Positions 24,711 to 37,000 of a stretch of 64,000 nt of DNA are shown in pieces. The notes under the pieces were generated by a model. That model ran no database searches, was not told the DNA's origin, and was given only the letters and a program-made list of their open reading frames with translations. Source of the stretch: Gamarada debralockiae (Eukaryota > Ascomycota > Leotiomycetes > Helotiales > Hyphodiscaceae); NCBI GenBank assembly GCA_002803225.1, contig NXFV01001986.1, forward strand, positions 87,675 to 151,674, given 5' to 3'. Both the position numbers and the translations under genes were made by a program. Position 1 is the stretch's first letter; every line of letters starts with the position of its first letter.

Positions 24711-26542
24711 CTGGTACAGACTACAATTTCATGTTAGTAAAAGTTGGATGATTACAAAAGGAGCTGCTCATATGTCTTTGATGAGCATTTGGCCACGTGC
24801 CCGAAATCCAATGCTGTTCGTAGAGCAACAATTTTTATCTGTTAATTACGTACAGCATGGAGTTATGTCCCTAAGAAATCGGCGCTGCCAAGGTGGTCAA
24901 GCTCGATGTACTACTGTTAAGCTTGTCCGCATATGTGAGCGACGCAGCAAGGTCCTTCATCTCCCTGCAGATACCTAGTTGGACTTAGTCGAACCTTAAT
25001 GGGGACTTGAAGCTCCTCACGAATTGACCCAATTTGGATTTTAAAAACCAGCACGGCAAAGCAAGAACGTCAAGTGCCTTACTTGGAATGCACACCAATG
25101 GAGAAGCTGAACTACTAGGCAGAAGGATTTCAATGAAGTACGAAAGCATTTTCCAATTTGAATACCACTTAAGAGGTATGTGACTAAACGGAGAGCCTCC
25201 TTCTACCAGTGAAGAAAGGATGCCTAGGGTTGAAAGTATATTCATTCCTGAAGGCACAGGCACTATCTCACCCACTAAGCGAGCCCCTTTTAGGCCCAGG
25301 TTCCAGCAATAAATGTCAAATTGAGATAACGATAGAGTGCAGTTCGTAGGAGAATGCTGCAGTTTGAGAATATCCAGACTACTGTCTAGACGTCTAGAAT
25401 TCGTTACATTTTGACGACCAAGCTCTTCAAATCTCCTTTGTGAATCTACTATCAAGACACCTTGAAAGCTTGTCCAACCTTGATGCATATTGAGGTCCCT
25501 GAGAGCCAAAAGACACCCCTGTGTCCAGAATTTTTGTGTCATCTCCTAAAAGGCCCGGCAAAACGTCAAAACATAATGCCAAGCCCCAGAAGCACCATTA
25601 TGATCCCCCTTTCCACATTTGTATATGCCCAGCTCTGTTGTCCCGGCCAAGAGGTGAGTGTCGCCGTTTCACGGTCTAAAGTCGAAAGTTTTCCGTGGGC
25701 CCTGCTGCCACCCGTCCTGAGACTTGCGCGTGTCTTCCCTTGTGAACCTTGCAGACACCATTTGCCTTGGCCTTAATCCTTCCAACTTTTGTAGTTCGAG
25801 TCTTTGATCGGGAGGATGTGGTTTTAACAGGTGGATCCTATAGAAGCTTCGTCAGTGAAGCCCAAATTTCAATTCATCGTTTTCGGGAAAAGGGGAAGTC
25901 ACTTTTGGAATCTCCTTGGGGGCATCTACAGACCCATGACTGCCGCAGAATTGGATTGTTTGCTCCCCCTAAAAGACAATCAGCTTTACGTCTCCAAAAC
26001 GGTGGCAGAAGCTCTCACGGTCAAATGATGCATCATGAGATTACACAAAGCTTCGCCGCGGGTGTTTGTGGTCTTCGGAGCTCGTTGGACCCTGTCTCCA
26101 ACCTCATTCGAGATTCGCATTGATTCACAGGACATTGGAAGTTTGATGTCGTTCATATCGCGGCTGCAACAGGTGCGCTATCTTCTCATCTCTTCTCATC
26201 TCATCTTCGACTCGACATCGATGCTCTCGCTTCCGCTCCCGCATCGGCGAACTGCGACACTGAAATTCCGTGCTGGGAGCAAGTCAGTTCTGCAAGAGGA
26301 AATATCCCACTGTTCACGGCAGCAAGCAGATATTTCCTGCGACAGCGATCTGACTGCGACCTCAGAAACTCCCATGAGTAAAAGTAATTCGCAAAAGAGG
26401 AATGTGTTTCCTTAGCCCAACGCTGCGTGACGGTGTAGACTTGATGAGAGTTCAAAGCTCACGCGTCGCAGGCATTTTGGAATTATCGCGGTAAATGACC
26501 GCCTGTAAATATCAAGATCCTTTCACAACGATTCGTGCTGAG
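24711..26542. other. Gene-poor stretch
   Basis: 1.8 kb. An open stretch near 25830-26028 (plus) ends in helical residues (MTAAELDCLLPLKDNQLYV) but has no start context or homology I know. Nothing here is supported as a gene. Confidence 0.4.
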
Positions 26543-27890
26543 TTAACTTTTCGCAGTCTGAGCCGTAGAGCTTAATCTTTCTGAGGACGATGGTATCACG
26601 TGATGGTACTGCGGCGCGTCTGAAAGAATCGCGTCCAGCGCGGGCCCGAGAGATGGAATTTCCGCCATGAGTGCCACCCACCAACGTTCAGATCGTCCTT
26701 CAGGACGCAAATCCCGAGATATTGATACTGGGCGTGTAAGTGTGAGACATTTTGGGCTTCCAATATCGTTCAAGTGATCTGGAAGATTGGCAGAGTGGGG
26801 TCGAAACCGCGAGGTTGGTAGTCTCCAAGTACGTTCCCCCCTACTCAGCGAAAGTTCGTAATAGGGATCGGTGTATTCGTATGTTTCTGGAAGATTGGGA
26901 TCATGAAAGTCCGCGACTATGTAGCTTTCGAGGGGCGATGAGAGATGCAGGTATTCGGTTCGTGGATCAAGGAAGGCTACCATCGAACGTTCCCTCCTAC
27001 CGAAATATTCAATCGCGACTACACATTGTATCATCATCCTCCGCACGTAAGCACAGGTCGAGAAGGTCATCGGCGACGTTGGAGCGAAATGGTGATGAGA
27101 AGGGATCCTTCGCGTGCGACCGGTATTCTCGAATGAACAGGCCTTGTCTTCCAGTCGGCATGTCTGGCTTCACCGATCGATTTCTATCCTGCCAGTCTCG
27201 CCAGTTCGACTCATCATTGCTATAGCTCTGGAAGAAGCCTTCGTCATTGTCGTCGCAGACGGTGCAGGTCGCTTTTGCTGCTTAACAGACGGTCACCGCG
27301 CCTCCGACTTTAAAACGTGTGAGACTCTGCGAGATCCAAGGTTCGCGGTGTGTAGAAATTGGATCGCTCGTCGCATCCAGGAGAGGCAAAATGGCACATC
27401 AAATGGTAGCCATCATCGTAAGGAATCCATCCATCGCTATTCTTGAATGAAAGTCTGTCCGAGACGAGCCAATCGTCGGTTTTAGGGCTTCGTAAAGGTT
27501 ACGATGAAGGGCTGACCGACATCCGGGATGGCCGATTGAATTTGGGAACTATCCAAAAAGGATGCGAAATAATTTCCAGCGACATTGAATGCAACCCGAA
27601 GGATGTCCAGCATCACAACAGGCCATCTCGGATCTGATCTATTGTGTATAGCCAATGGATTAGGGCTTTGCGTTCTTGATCTTTTGACATACTCCCAGAT
27701 ACCGATTTGTCGGCAGTCGTTCAATATAGATGGTTGTGGCCAGAAGTTTCGCGCGCCAGGCGTCGATCACCTCAACGGGGAGTATCGTAGGTCCCATTTT
27801 CGCAAGCTCTGCCGTGGAGAAACTTATCGATGTGTATGGTTGGAAAGCCAAACAGAAGGTTAGGGGACATTGGAAAGGTCGATGCAGCAT
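26543..27890 (-). pseudogene. Broken F-box-like gene
   Basis: Protein-like segments follow each other on the minus strand in shifting frames. Near 27800 is an F-box-like start (MGPTILPVEVIDAW). Near 27400 come YDDGYHLMCHFASPGCDE and FYTPRTLDL, then a stop, then CTVCDDNDEGFF and NWRDWQDRNRSVKP. A longer final frame 26543-27070 ends at TAA. At least three stops or shifts separate the parts and no standard introns cure them. F-box proteins recruit substrates to SCF ubiquitin ligases; here the F-box match is weak and the remainder is unrecognised. Confidence 0.35.
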
Positions 27891-28379
27891 TTCAGAGTCC
27901 GATGAGGGAGGTTCCTGTATCTTTACACTGTTGATTATGAGGATTGTTTAAGGGCGAGAAACGAAAAGAGGGTGGATGGGGCAGGCAGACGAGGGATGAA
28001 GCATGGGCTGAGAGCGACAAAGAGGGGTGGGACTATTGGCTCGCTTCCAGGACATTGATCTCATGGCTATTGTGCCGCGAAAGAATACCTCTTGCCTTTT
28101 AGGGAAACGAAGAACAGGTTCTGGACTCCAGGTCATTGCTTGGTAGGTTGTAAGAGCCATAGATTAGTAAGATTCCACTTTTTTCCTAGAGTACTGTTCC
28201 TGTTACAGTCCTTATTTCATTGAACTCGATTATTCGGAAGTGAGCTAGGAGGTCATATTCTTTCCAACGTTTCTTCAATGTACATGCATTTACCGTATGG
28301 GTATTAGAATAATGGCTAGCGCAGCAGGGGGGAAGTCAGGACAAATCGGTCCAAGCGCGGAAATGCTCTCCGCTGCTTT

Positions 28380-29770
28380 TCGTATACGACTTTGTTCTGC
28401 AAAGCTTCAATTCTATCATAACGCGTCTGCAAATAGATCTCTAGATTATTCTCAATATCCTTACTCCCAAAGCTTCGTTCAAACAGTCTACTTGTGATGA
28501 CTATCTTCGCATACAGACCTTATATCATTATGCGGGGTTTGCTATTACACCACTTGATGAGTCAACAAAGTCGGCGCTTCTTACCCTGACAACTAAAAAG
28601 AAGCTTGCGGACGAATGCCATTCCTTAATATACCACGGCGGAAGTTGTTAATCGACTGGGTTTGCGCGTCGAAGATCAATGAAAGGATTCCATGGGACGA
28701 GGTACCTGATATCTTAGGGTAGGAATGTGAATTAACGCGATCCGGCAGCTTTCAAGAAAGAAGGCTTTACACGTCGCAACGCTCGAATTAGACCTTCAAT
28801 CTCTGAAAAGAATCGAATCTTCGTTTCGAATTTGCTCTCGAATATATCAATTAGACCGACGATCAATGGGCGCGAATACTAATGGAGTGACAAGACGCGG
28901 GTGAGGCTAGGAAGCGCAGACCAAAGTTACGAGGAGGATTGGCGCGTCAGAGCTCTTTTACCTTGATTGCGTTGAACTATATTGGCAAAGAAGGATCAGG
29001 TGGATGTTTTGGGGCTATATAAGGGGTTATATGGCAAAGGAACACATTTGTTTTAAGAGAAGTCTTAGGGGAATATCAATTCGACCTCTTATTGTGAGCA
29101 TATGCTTCCTTCAACAGGAGACTGTATGCAAGCAAATCCAGGTCTTTTTTAACAAGACAAATCGTCCAAATCCCACTCTGCGTCTTGTGCATGAACATCA
29201 GTGACCTTGTGCATCGCAGCGGCAGCTACAGAAGCTGCCTCGTCCATACAATCGTCCTGGTAAACCGATGAAATATCATACATATAGATGTGGTGGATGA
29301 TATGGAAGATTATTGGTATGACCGAATTCTACAACAACATCGACGCGCCTCGCGTTCCCATACTGATTAATTAGTGGCGCGAGGTTGACAGTGTACCGAG
29401 TGCATGTACAAATAGCCGTGAGTCATGTACTGCCGTCTGTGAGCCATGTACTTCCGTACAAATAGCCCAACCCTAGAATTATTATTCCAGTTTCCAAGAG
29501 CTTTTACAAGAGCACCCTGACCTCCAGTTCCAGCAGGACAATGCCAAAGGCCATGCTTTAGCTTTCACGAGATTAATCTTTGAATCATTGGGATTTAGCC
29601 GATCTACTGGCCTGCTAACTCTCCTAATTTGAACCCGATCGAGACGCTCTGGAATGATATAAAGCATTGGATTCAAGAGTATTATCCGGATGTACATAGG
29701 TCTTATTAAAGACTGCGGGCAGCTGTACTCTACAAGAGGCTTGGGAATCAATCAGTCATGAGAGAATCAA
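28380..29770 (+). mobile_element. Tc1/mariner-type transposase relic
   Basis: Decayed transposase in broken frames. A helix-turn-helix-like part (FKKEGFTRRNARIRPSISE, near 28750) is followed by WSDKTRVRLGS near 28890 (first catalytic Asp block), MFWGYIRGYMAKEHICF near 29010, LQFQQDNAKGHAL near 29530 (second Asp) and ANSPNLNPIETLWNDIKHW near 29610 (the PxLNPIE block with the catalytic Glu). Stops and frameshifts lie between all blocks. These blocks define DDE transposases of the Tc1/mariner superfamily. Terminal inverted repeats were not identified. The region is A/T-rich, as expected after repeat-induced point mutation, though that was not quantified. Confidence 0.7.
29406..29467 (+). repeat. 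Short direct repeats, period about 50 bp
   Basis: GTACAAATAGCC occurs at 29406-29417 and again at 29456-29467. Between them the motif CATGTACT is repeated twice. It lies inside the transposase relic and may be a small tandem duplication or decayed insertion footprint. Confidence 0.4.
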
Positions 29771-29849
29771 GGAATTAATTAAGACAATGCACTAGCGATG
29801 TTGGATGTGACTGATGCTGACGCAGGCCCTCTAAAATGGTATAGAATTT

Positions 29850-30240
29850 AAATAAAATTGTATAAAGCGGCATTAGATTACATTTCGGTACAGGGGTGTG
29901 TGTGCATTGACCGCAAAAGTAAGATTGTTAGCCAGAGTACGAAAGTACATCTACCCAAAACACCGCAGCGAGACAAGGGGCTCCCAGCTTGCACTGGTCA
30001 GAAAACATCTCAAACTGATTTTAAATGCTCCACTTTTACGCTACAATAGTTTGGACGACTTTGCTTGATCTTAACCCAATCGAGACTATTTGGGATTGGC
30101 TAAAAGACGACGGGTCATTTACAAGCGTGGGAAAACAATTGATAATCAAAAGATATTAGATCTTATATTAAGGGAGAACATGCGAAAGATATGTCAGGAA
30201 GTGATAGATACTAAGGGAATGAATATAAAATACTGAGAAA
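29850..30240 (+). mobile_element. Second Tc1/mariner transposase fragment
   Basis: DLNPIETIWDWLKD near 30070-30115 is the catalytic-Glu block of a Tc1/mariner transposase, different in sequence from the copy 450 bp upstream. It is followed by stops at about 30160. Only the 3' part of the element is recognisable. Confidence 0.6.
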
Positions 30241-31077
30241 ATGATTTAAAAGCAGCATGATCAGGATATCTTGCACAAGCCCATAATCCACACACGATGG
30301 CTCAACCTGATAATTGTTCCACAATCCCTGACCAAACGGAACCGATCCTGCTCCAATTGTGTCGGCTCTTGTGTCACACGCAAGGGTTCAAGTTCAAATG
30401 AGCCGTGCTCAGCTCAGTTTTGAGCAGGGATCGAGCAACCGGATGCAAACTTGAAGGCGTTGTTGGTTTCGCATTTTGCGGCCGCCTTTCTTGGAAGGCC
30501 GGGCTGGCTAAACCTTCAGCCATTGAAATTTCGAACGTACGGTGGTGTGGTTCTGCCACTCAGAAAGTGTATGGGCAGAACAAAGGCGGTGTAACATGAC
30601 TTACCTGCTTATCCTTTCATTCCATTGTGAAATCTTTTGATTTTATTCAGCCTCGAATCGTTCGGGCGACAGTTTTATAGCCAAAGAATACATAATCACG
30701 TGGGTTGGGCGCAATGACCTTGTGCAACGGAAAACGGCTTTTCGCATTTGCCTAAAAAAGGTTTCGCCATGAAAGCTGGAAGTCCTTCCAAGTCTCGCTC
30801 AGTTTCTTTCTACAGCCCTATCTGTGCGCTGCCTTGCTATCAACCTGGAAGCCTTCAATCATGCAAAAAGCTCGTTTCGGGTCTCCACGCTTGAAATTCG
30901 GCGTCCACATAATCAAGATCTCGATTTAACAGGGCTGGAAGAGCCTCACCGTCAGGAATTAATACAGAGGAAATGATGTCGTACTGCTACTAATTTGCGC
31001 TCCTTCGCTCTGCTCATCAATCTTTTTCTCTTTATATCGCCGCCACAATTCTTTAAAAAGCAAGCTCTGGAAAAGAA
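30241..31077. other. Intergenic region after transposon relics
   Basis: No gene. A tRNA-like hairpin near 30360-30405 was considered and rejected. The last 100 bases are the promoter side of the DUF6594 gene. Confidence 0.4.
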
Positions 31078-32512
31078 ATGGTTTCTGATCCGCTTCCTCT
31101 TGCGCTTCCTGCCGCAAAATCGTCGCTTCACGCTTCCTCGTACGACAAGGCTGAGCGAGCCTCGCCCGATTTCAGTCCCCACGCGCGCCAAGATTCGTTC
31201 ATGTCTGGTGAGAATTCTCTAGGATCAGATCCCAGGGGTATATAATAACCTTGCAATTTCAAACTTCAAGATTGCATGCTGACAATCCAGTGCACATTCA
31301 CCCACGTACGCACTCTTTCTGGATATACTTGGTAAGGTACACGCTTTGGCCTTTCCGAAGCGCTCTATCATGGTATCAGCTGCATATGAAAGTCAAAGAG
31401 GAAGAGAGAGAGCGCCTCCGAATTCTCTACGCAAGAGTTCAAACCCGGGAGGATAATTTTGGTAAGATGACGAAATATGCACTGATATACGTGTACTCAC
31501 TGCTGTAAGTTGAAAGCTACCCAGAAGGTTGGCCGCAGTTGGCAGCTTTTCAACACAACAACGACAACTTTGCCATTTTCAGACGATTCGGACTTGTCCA
31601 CTGTCGTGTGCTAGTTCAACTGCAGGCTGAAATCGAACTCCTGCAGCAAAAGCTTTCCAATTTGGATCAGGCGGACGCGATAGATGGAGCACCGAATTCA
31701 GGGCGGCTCAGAACAGCTGAATATAATGGGTCCTGCGACCCTGGTCAAAGGGATATCCTGAAGCAGCTGCAAGAAAAGCTGCTTCTGTATGGTGAGTGAC
31801 ATTCTTTACTATGATCCACCACTTAGGAGGATGCAATAGCTTATTCTAGAGATCATAAACACAGACTCTCTCTTATATTACGACAAAGGGCTGAGAGGTA
31901 TGGACAAAGCTTCCAAGGCTGATTATAGAAGTGTGTTACACTGGATTATGGGCAGTAAGCCACTCGGGGCAGGTCAGTACGACTGGATATTTCAGCCCGA
32001 CGACTTCGTGCAACTCTCCAATATCGATCGCTTTCGGTCGACAGTCCTCTCATCATTCCTTAAGGTCAGTTTAAACACCCTCAACGTGAATTTGTAATTG
32101 CTGAAATACATGTAGCGATTATTCCAAACTGATGAGCCACAAGATGGAACTGCGATCCAAGTCATTCACCAATATTCCGAATCCGGAGTTGCTGTCCTTG
32201 CAAGATTGCTCACCATCTTACTGACCGTCGGGATTCTCATAATTCCCGTCTTTTTGCTTCTCTGGATTCCCATGACGCGAGGCTGGATCTCTACAACAGT
32301 TTTGCTCTCTGTCTTGGCTTTCTCCACATTCATGTCCTTGTTTACAAAGGCTGAGGTCCAAAGTGTTTTGGTCGGCACTGCTGCGTAAATTCTGTTTCCT
32401 ACTGAGTACTGCGCAGTCTGCTGACACTTCGGCCAGGTACTGCGCTGTTCTAGCTACGTTTCTGGGTAATACACACCCGGTTACGAGTGGTCACACCGGC
32501 ACATCCACATAA
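31078..32512 (+). CDS. DUF6594 membrane protein
   Basis: Exons 31078-31207, a short second exon from 31291 whose end is uncertain (about 31305), a third from about 31395 to 31461, then 31510-31791, 31850-32064, 32116-32384 and 32437-32512; about 325 residues. The domain opens with ESYPEGWPQLAAFQ and FAIFRRFGLVHCRVL, continues with a long charged helix and LHWIMGSKPLG, and ends with three membrane helices. The third helix (AYCAVLATFLG) is created only by the last 52-nt intron (GTAAAT..GGCCAG); without it the gene would stop at 32388. DUF6594 proteins are abundant in moulds, have a cytosolic helical part and a C-terminal membrane anchor, and no known function. It is the only intact gene between the MFS gene and 39.5 kb. 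Confidence 0.8.
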
Positions 32513-33799
32513 TGAAGTTTCGAACGCTCCTGATGACATTTGTATTTCTTCAATTAAATATATTGATGGACATGGACATTGATCACACTTGTCTTAGTCT
32601 TGATGCATGATGTGCCTAGAGTTATGTGTTCCTGCCTTCTGACAATTATTTGCATCCTCCGTTTCTCTGCAAGGGCTTGCAGCTTCCTCCCAACGCCATC
32701 GGATTCTGGGGATGCAGAGCCTTGATCCAGCAAACAGATGCAATGACTGAAACCTTTGTCTAGCATAAGCAGTTTCGCATATCTATCTCTCTTAGTGAGC
32801 ACTGGTATCCTCGCACTCCAGAGATTTAGTTCAAAGTTCCATGACGTGACGATTTTGAACCCCTGAATTTTGGTGTTGGCTTGTGCTCCAAGCTGAGATG
32901 TAGGAGCACAGTGGTCTGGTCTGGTCATTCTTTTCAACAGCTGATCAAATGTTTCCTATTGACTACTGGAGATTAGACAAAGGTTTGGAACTGTCAGAGA
33001 GAACTTCTCTGATCTCAATTGTAACCCTAAAACGCTAAAATCGCCTGCAGGATGGTCGAAAAATGAGCGCATTCACGTGACTTTGTCGCATTACTTGGAA
33101 ACCTGCAAGTTTCTACATCTTTGGTCTTAAGGTTTCAAAACAATCATACTATGACTCCGGAGCTTAACTTCGGAGAGAAAGCGTTTGATTAAAGGGCATC
33201 TTACGACAAGTATTCCACCAGTACTCCGAGCACCGCAAAGTCGAACTCTCGGCACTCGAACTTCATGAACGTACCTCGGTACTCCGACCCCGACTTATAA
33301 TATATGAACTCTTAATTTCCTTTTTAAATAGATATTATTAGAGAAACTAAATACCAGCTCTCTGTCTTTCGATCTCAATAGTCAAACGATGGATCAAGAA
33401 AGGGGCATGCTCAATGCCTCGTAAGATGACTTTTGGCAAAATTAAAGAATGTCCCTGCTGACCAAGCCCAGGACTCTCCTTTCGAGACCTTGATTCGGTC
33501 CTTCAATTACATATAGTCTTGGGACGCTGGTCCTTCATACAGTCTCGACCTAGTCCTTTGAATCACATTCTTAGAGCAATGAAATTTATCTGATCGATGT
33601 GAAGACGGGAAAGAGCATTGTCGTGGCAAATGATGAAAAAGCTAGCGAGCCGAACTAGCTCGGGATGGGCGGTTTGTTTGTATATTTGAACATTGAGGAA
33701 GAAAACTACCGCAGCTTGGTAGTCGGAGATGCGAAGGATCTCTCCAGGTACTCGTCTTACTTGTCTGAAGAACTGATCGTTCCAGCTGACGAATGAAGG
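32513..33799. other. Intergenic region
   Basis: 1.3 kb without a supported gene. Minus-strand frames of 127 and 84 codons exist but lack splice or family support. Confidence 0.4.
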
Positions 33800-35620
33800 A
33801 CGTATGTCGCAGGTCATTTTGAGGGTCCGGTCTCAGGTCTCAGACCTAAAGTCCTGGATGACAATAGTATCGCATTTGTCGTATTTGGCGAAGCTCCTCC
33901 ATCCGCATAATCTTTCGAACAATATCGCCAAACACTCAAATGAAAGACTTTACACTTCACTTCCTGTGCCACAATGGGCCTCTTACGTGACCAAAATTGG
34001 AAATTCAATCTTCTATGGCACTCTGAAGAAGAACAATGGACACTTCAAACTTGAGCCAAATGGCTCGACAAAATGCCCTTGAAAATCTTCCAAGTCTCGA
34101 GCCAGTACGATATCAGCAGAACTGGAATTACTTCCATTTCGAAAGATCCCAAAGTCCATCCAGCATCTTCGCCAGCGTCGAATGTTTACTTCATTACTTT
34201 CTCGGACTTCGTGGAGGATGAACTATCTCTAGCTCAGGAAATCAAAGTTCCAGGGCTCACGGTGCCAGCTCGTCACCTGTATTTTCAAATGATGGCAAGA
34301 GTCTCGCATTCCTAAAATGAAAGAAGCAGACTATGAAAGCAATAAGAATCGCTTCACTCTCATACCAAATGCCTCAGAGCGAGAAATTGTCATTAACTTC
34401 TTCGCTTCTAACGACAGCCCAGGCGCTTGGGATGGAAGTCCAAGTTGCATAACAGGGCGCAGCGACGGCAAGCAACACTCCGTCACAACAGAAGAGAGGC
34501 AAGATAAAACTGTTTAAGATTTCGGGAAGATCCAACGAACTCCCTGTGGCAAAAACGGACGAAGCTTGCATTTCTTCTGTGACAACTTCTGGAGAGGGCG
34601 AAACTCGGCTGTTCGTCACCAGTTCGACCTTTATGGACAGCCCCCGATACACAATTCTCCATCCTTCGCTCGCCTCGCCACCAAAGATCTTGCATTAAAG
34701 TTCACCGTCCACAATCTCGTCTTCCCAAATATCGGAAATATAGTATCCCAGCAGGACGGGGAGAGAATCCAAGTTTTCGTGGTCAGGCCGTGGATTTCAA
34801 CCCCCGCCAAAAAGTATCCACTCATATTCCTCATCCACGGTAGCCCACAGTATGCTTGCGTGACGGATTTTCTATTGAAGGCATCTACAGCCCGTTGGTC
34901 TTTGCTGCAGCAGGCTACATCGTCTTCTTGGCCAAATCACGGAGAGCACAGGATATGGTCGGGCTTTCACCGATTCCATCTGTGGCCAATGGGGCGGTAT
35001 CTTGACCTTGAAAACGGCTTCAAATACGTCAAAGGGAATTTAGTATATGCCGATACCAAGAGGGCAGTGGCACTTGGAGGTAGCTGGGTGGATACATGAT
35101 CAATTGGCTGGCCGGACAACCACTCGGAAAGGAGTTCAAGGCTCTGATGTGCGGCTGTGGAATTTTCAATACCAAGACTTTTGCATCCGCACCTGATAAA
35201 AGTTGGTTTCTGAAACATGACTTTGAGGGCCATTGGTGGGCGGAGGGCAAAACAGCGATTGAGAAATGGGATTTGAGCAGCTTTGTGAGCAATTGGACGA
35301 CTCCGATGTTGGTGACTCATAACGAGAAGGACTTTAGACATCCGGTCACGGAGGGAGTGGCTGCTTTCAACGTCTTGCAGGAACGAGAAATCGAGAGTGT
35401 CTTTCTGAGGTTCGAGAATGAGGGACATATGGCAGTTCAACCGGAGAATATGCTCGTATTGTATGGGGAGATCTTTAGTCTCCTGAATCGTTTTGTTGGG
35501 ACAGGGCGCTGCGGGAGCGAATGCAACGTTCCAAGGGAGCTGTGTGGCGAGTGTTGGATGCTGCTGAGATCATGGTTTGTGAAGTGCCGTGTTTGTGAGG
35601 ATGTTGCAATTGAAGAGGCG
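33800..35620 (+). pseudogene. Dipeptidyl-peptidase 5 (S9C serine peptidase) pseudogene
   Basis: Family blocks appear in order but in changing frames: YVTKIGNSIFYGTL (33980), YDISRTG (34110), ASNVYFITFSDF (34180), MKEADYESNKNR (34317), PLIFLIHGSP (34825, start of the hydrolase domain), GGS at the nucleophile elbow (35080), MINWLAGQPLGKEFKALMC (35096), TTPMLVTHNEKDFR (35300, catalytic Asp), and ENEGHMAVQPENMLV (35415, catalytic His). At least four single-base shifts separate them. One falls immediately after the catalytic Ser codon, where one G is missing, and another loses an A near 34315. Intact relatives are about 700-residue secreted peptidases cleaving dipeptides from protein N-termini. 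This copy cannot make one. Confidence 0.8.
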
Positions 35621-35979
35621 TAGACCGAGCTTGGGCACATATTTGTAAAGAGGTGAGATCGAGAAGATATATGAGGTATATTGGGGGAGATATATATTAC
35701 GCACATTAAGTTCTAGAATTATGAGTCGTTGGCTTGCTGAAGCTTCGCCACGTCTTGATACACCAAGAATTCCACATCCTGTCCATCCTGCGCCACTTCC
35801 ATGGTTTGCCTAGGCAGCGCCTCCTTCCATGTAGGGATCGTGAGGAGACTTTGATTCTATCAAATGTGTCTCCTTCGGCGATTTGACGCAGTGATCATGC
35901 GGACTTCGGACGTGCTTTTTCGTCAGGAACATTGGAGGCCACGTCTAAGAAACCTCCTCGCTGAGGTTGCGTGGTATTT

Positions 35980-37000
35980 TCGGCTCCTTCCCCAGACCAC
36001 GTACACCTTATGATACGCATGGATGCTGCTGTCTGAGATGGATTTTCGAATATTCACGAGGTATACCTGTGCTCAAACTCTTATGCTTCGGCACCTTACA
36101 AATTATGGCAAGCAGACTTACCTCGATCTGGTCCTTGCTCCAATGTAAAATTCGAGAGAATGGGCCCATACTGAAGCCAGACAGGCCTACAAGGCAATTT
36201 TCTTCCGACATAGCTCCCAATGCTTTCAAATGCTAGTCCTTTGGCCATGGGTTCATCGGCAGCTTGAACACACGCTCCTGGACATCTTCGAAACCAGCTT
36301 GCTCATACCATCTCTTCAGTGTGCGGGCAATTCTCAACGGTCTACTGGCTCTCGTGGCGGCCTCATCGCCAAAGTTCGTCCATTCCAAAAACCCCAGTTA
36401 GGTAGCATCGTTCCGTCGTCGCAGTAGGGAATTGACACTATTTCTTGTCTCTCCATGTATCCTCCAGGTTTTAGATAGTAGAATCCCTTCCGGATAATGT
36501 CCCGGAAATCTGTGAAGCAGCCTAATAGTACTCTTGTACGTATGTAGTCGAAAGATGCTGAAGGTAATGCCCAATTATTTTCACCGGCATCATCGATGAA
36601 GAAATATATATTTTCGGGAACCCATGAAGGTTGAATGGGCGACAGATCTGTGCGTTGAATTTCGGCGTCAGTGAACTCATCGCCCATTTCTATTGCCCAT
36701 AGACCTGTCCCAGTACCGATGTCCAAGATCCGCTTTAGATTTGAAAGACGTGCGAAGTAATTGCGATTTGAGAAGGTATGCTTTAGCATATCATATTAGA
36801 GGTCGAGCCGATCTCGTTCAGTCGGGTCGTTTGGAAAGTGGCAACCAAGTAGAAGTTAGCACTTCTTGACATGCGGATTGACGCGGGGGTAAATGTAAGT
36901 ACTTCGTGCATGGTATCGATGATATGTGCGACCATTCTCAACGGGAAAGTCGTAGACGCTGTTGGTGACAGATTGGGATGAACTGCAAAGTATCAGTCTC
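35980..37000 (-). pseudogene. LaeA-type TAM-domain methyltransferase pseudogene
   Basis: Reading leftward from about 36970: VYDFPVENGRTYHRYH, a gap that looks like an intron whose acceptor reads TTGG instead of an AG, NDPTERDRLDL, then TAA (36796-36798) where relatives have Gln. The S-adenosylmethionine site follows (RILDIGTGTGLWAIEMG), then DLSPIQPSWVPEN and LKPGGYMERQEI. A shift near 36330 is followed by WYEQAGFEDVQERVFKLP and a TAG at about 36225, and another shift precedes HKVYVVWG near 36000. Relatives are SAM-dependent methyltransferases of the Velvet-regulator LaeA group or secondary-metabolism tailoring enzymes. The CAA/CAG-to-TAA change is of the C-to-T kind that repeat-induced point mutation makes. 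Confidence 0.78.

Noticed and set aside
30355..30405. tRNA-like hairpin CGGCTC..GAGCCG with GGTTCAAG
   Set aside because: Box B is imperfect, no box A or anticodon stem, and the stem loop is too short for a tRNA.
32554..32937. 127-codon minus-strand frame
   Set aside because: No domain, no codon bias or splice support; could be chance.
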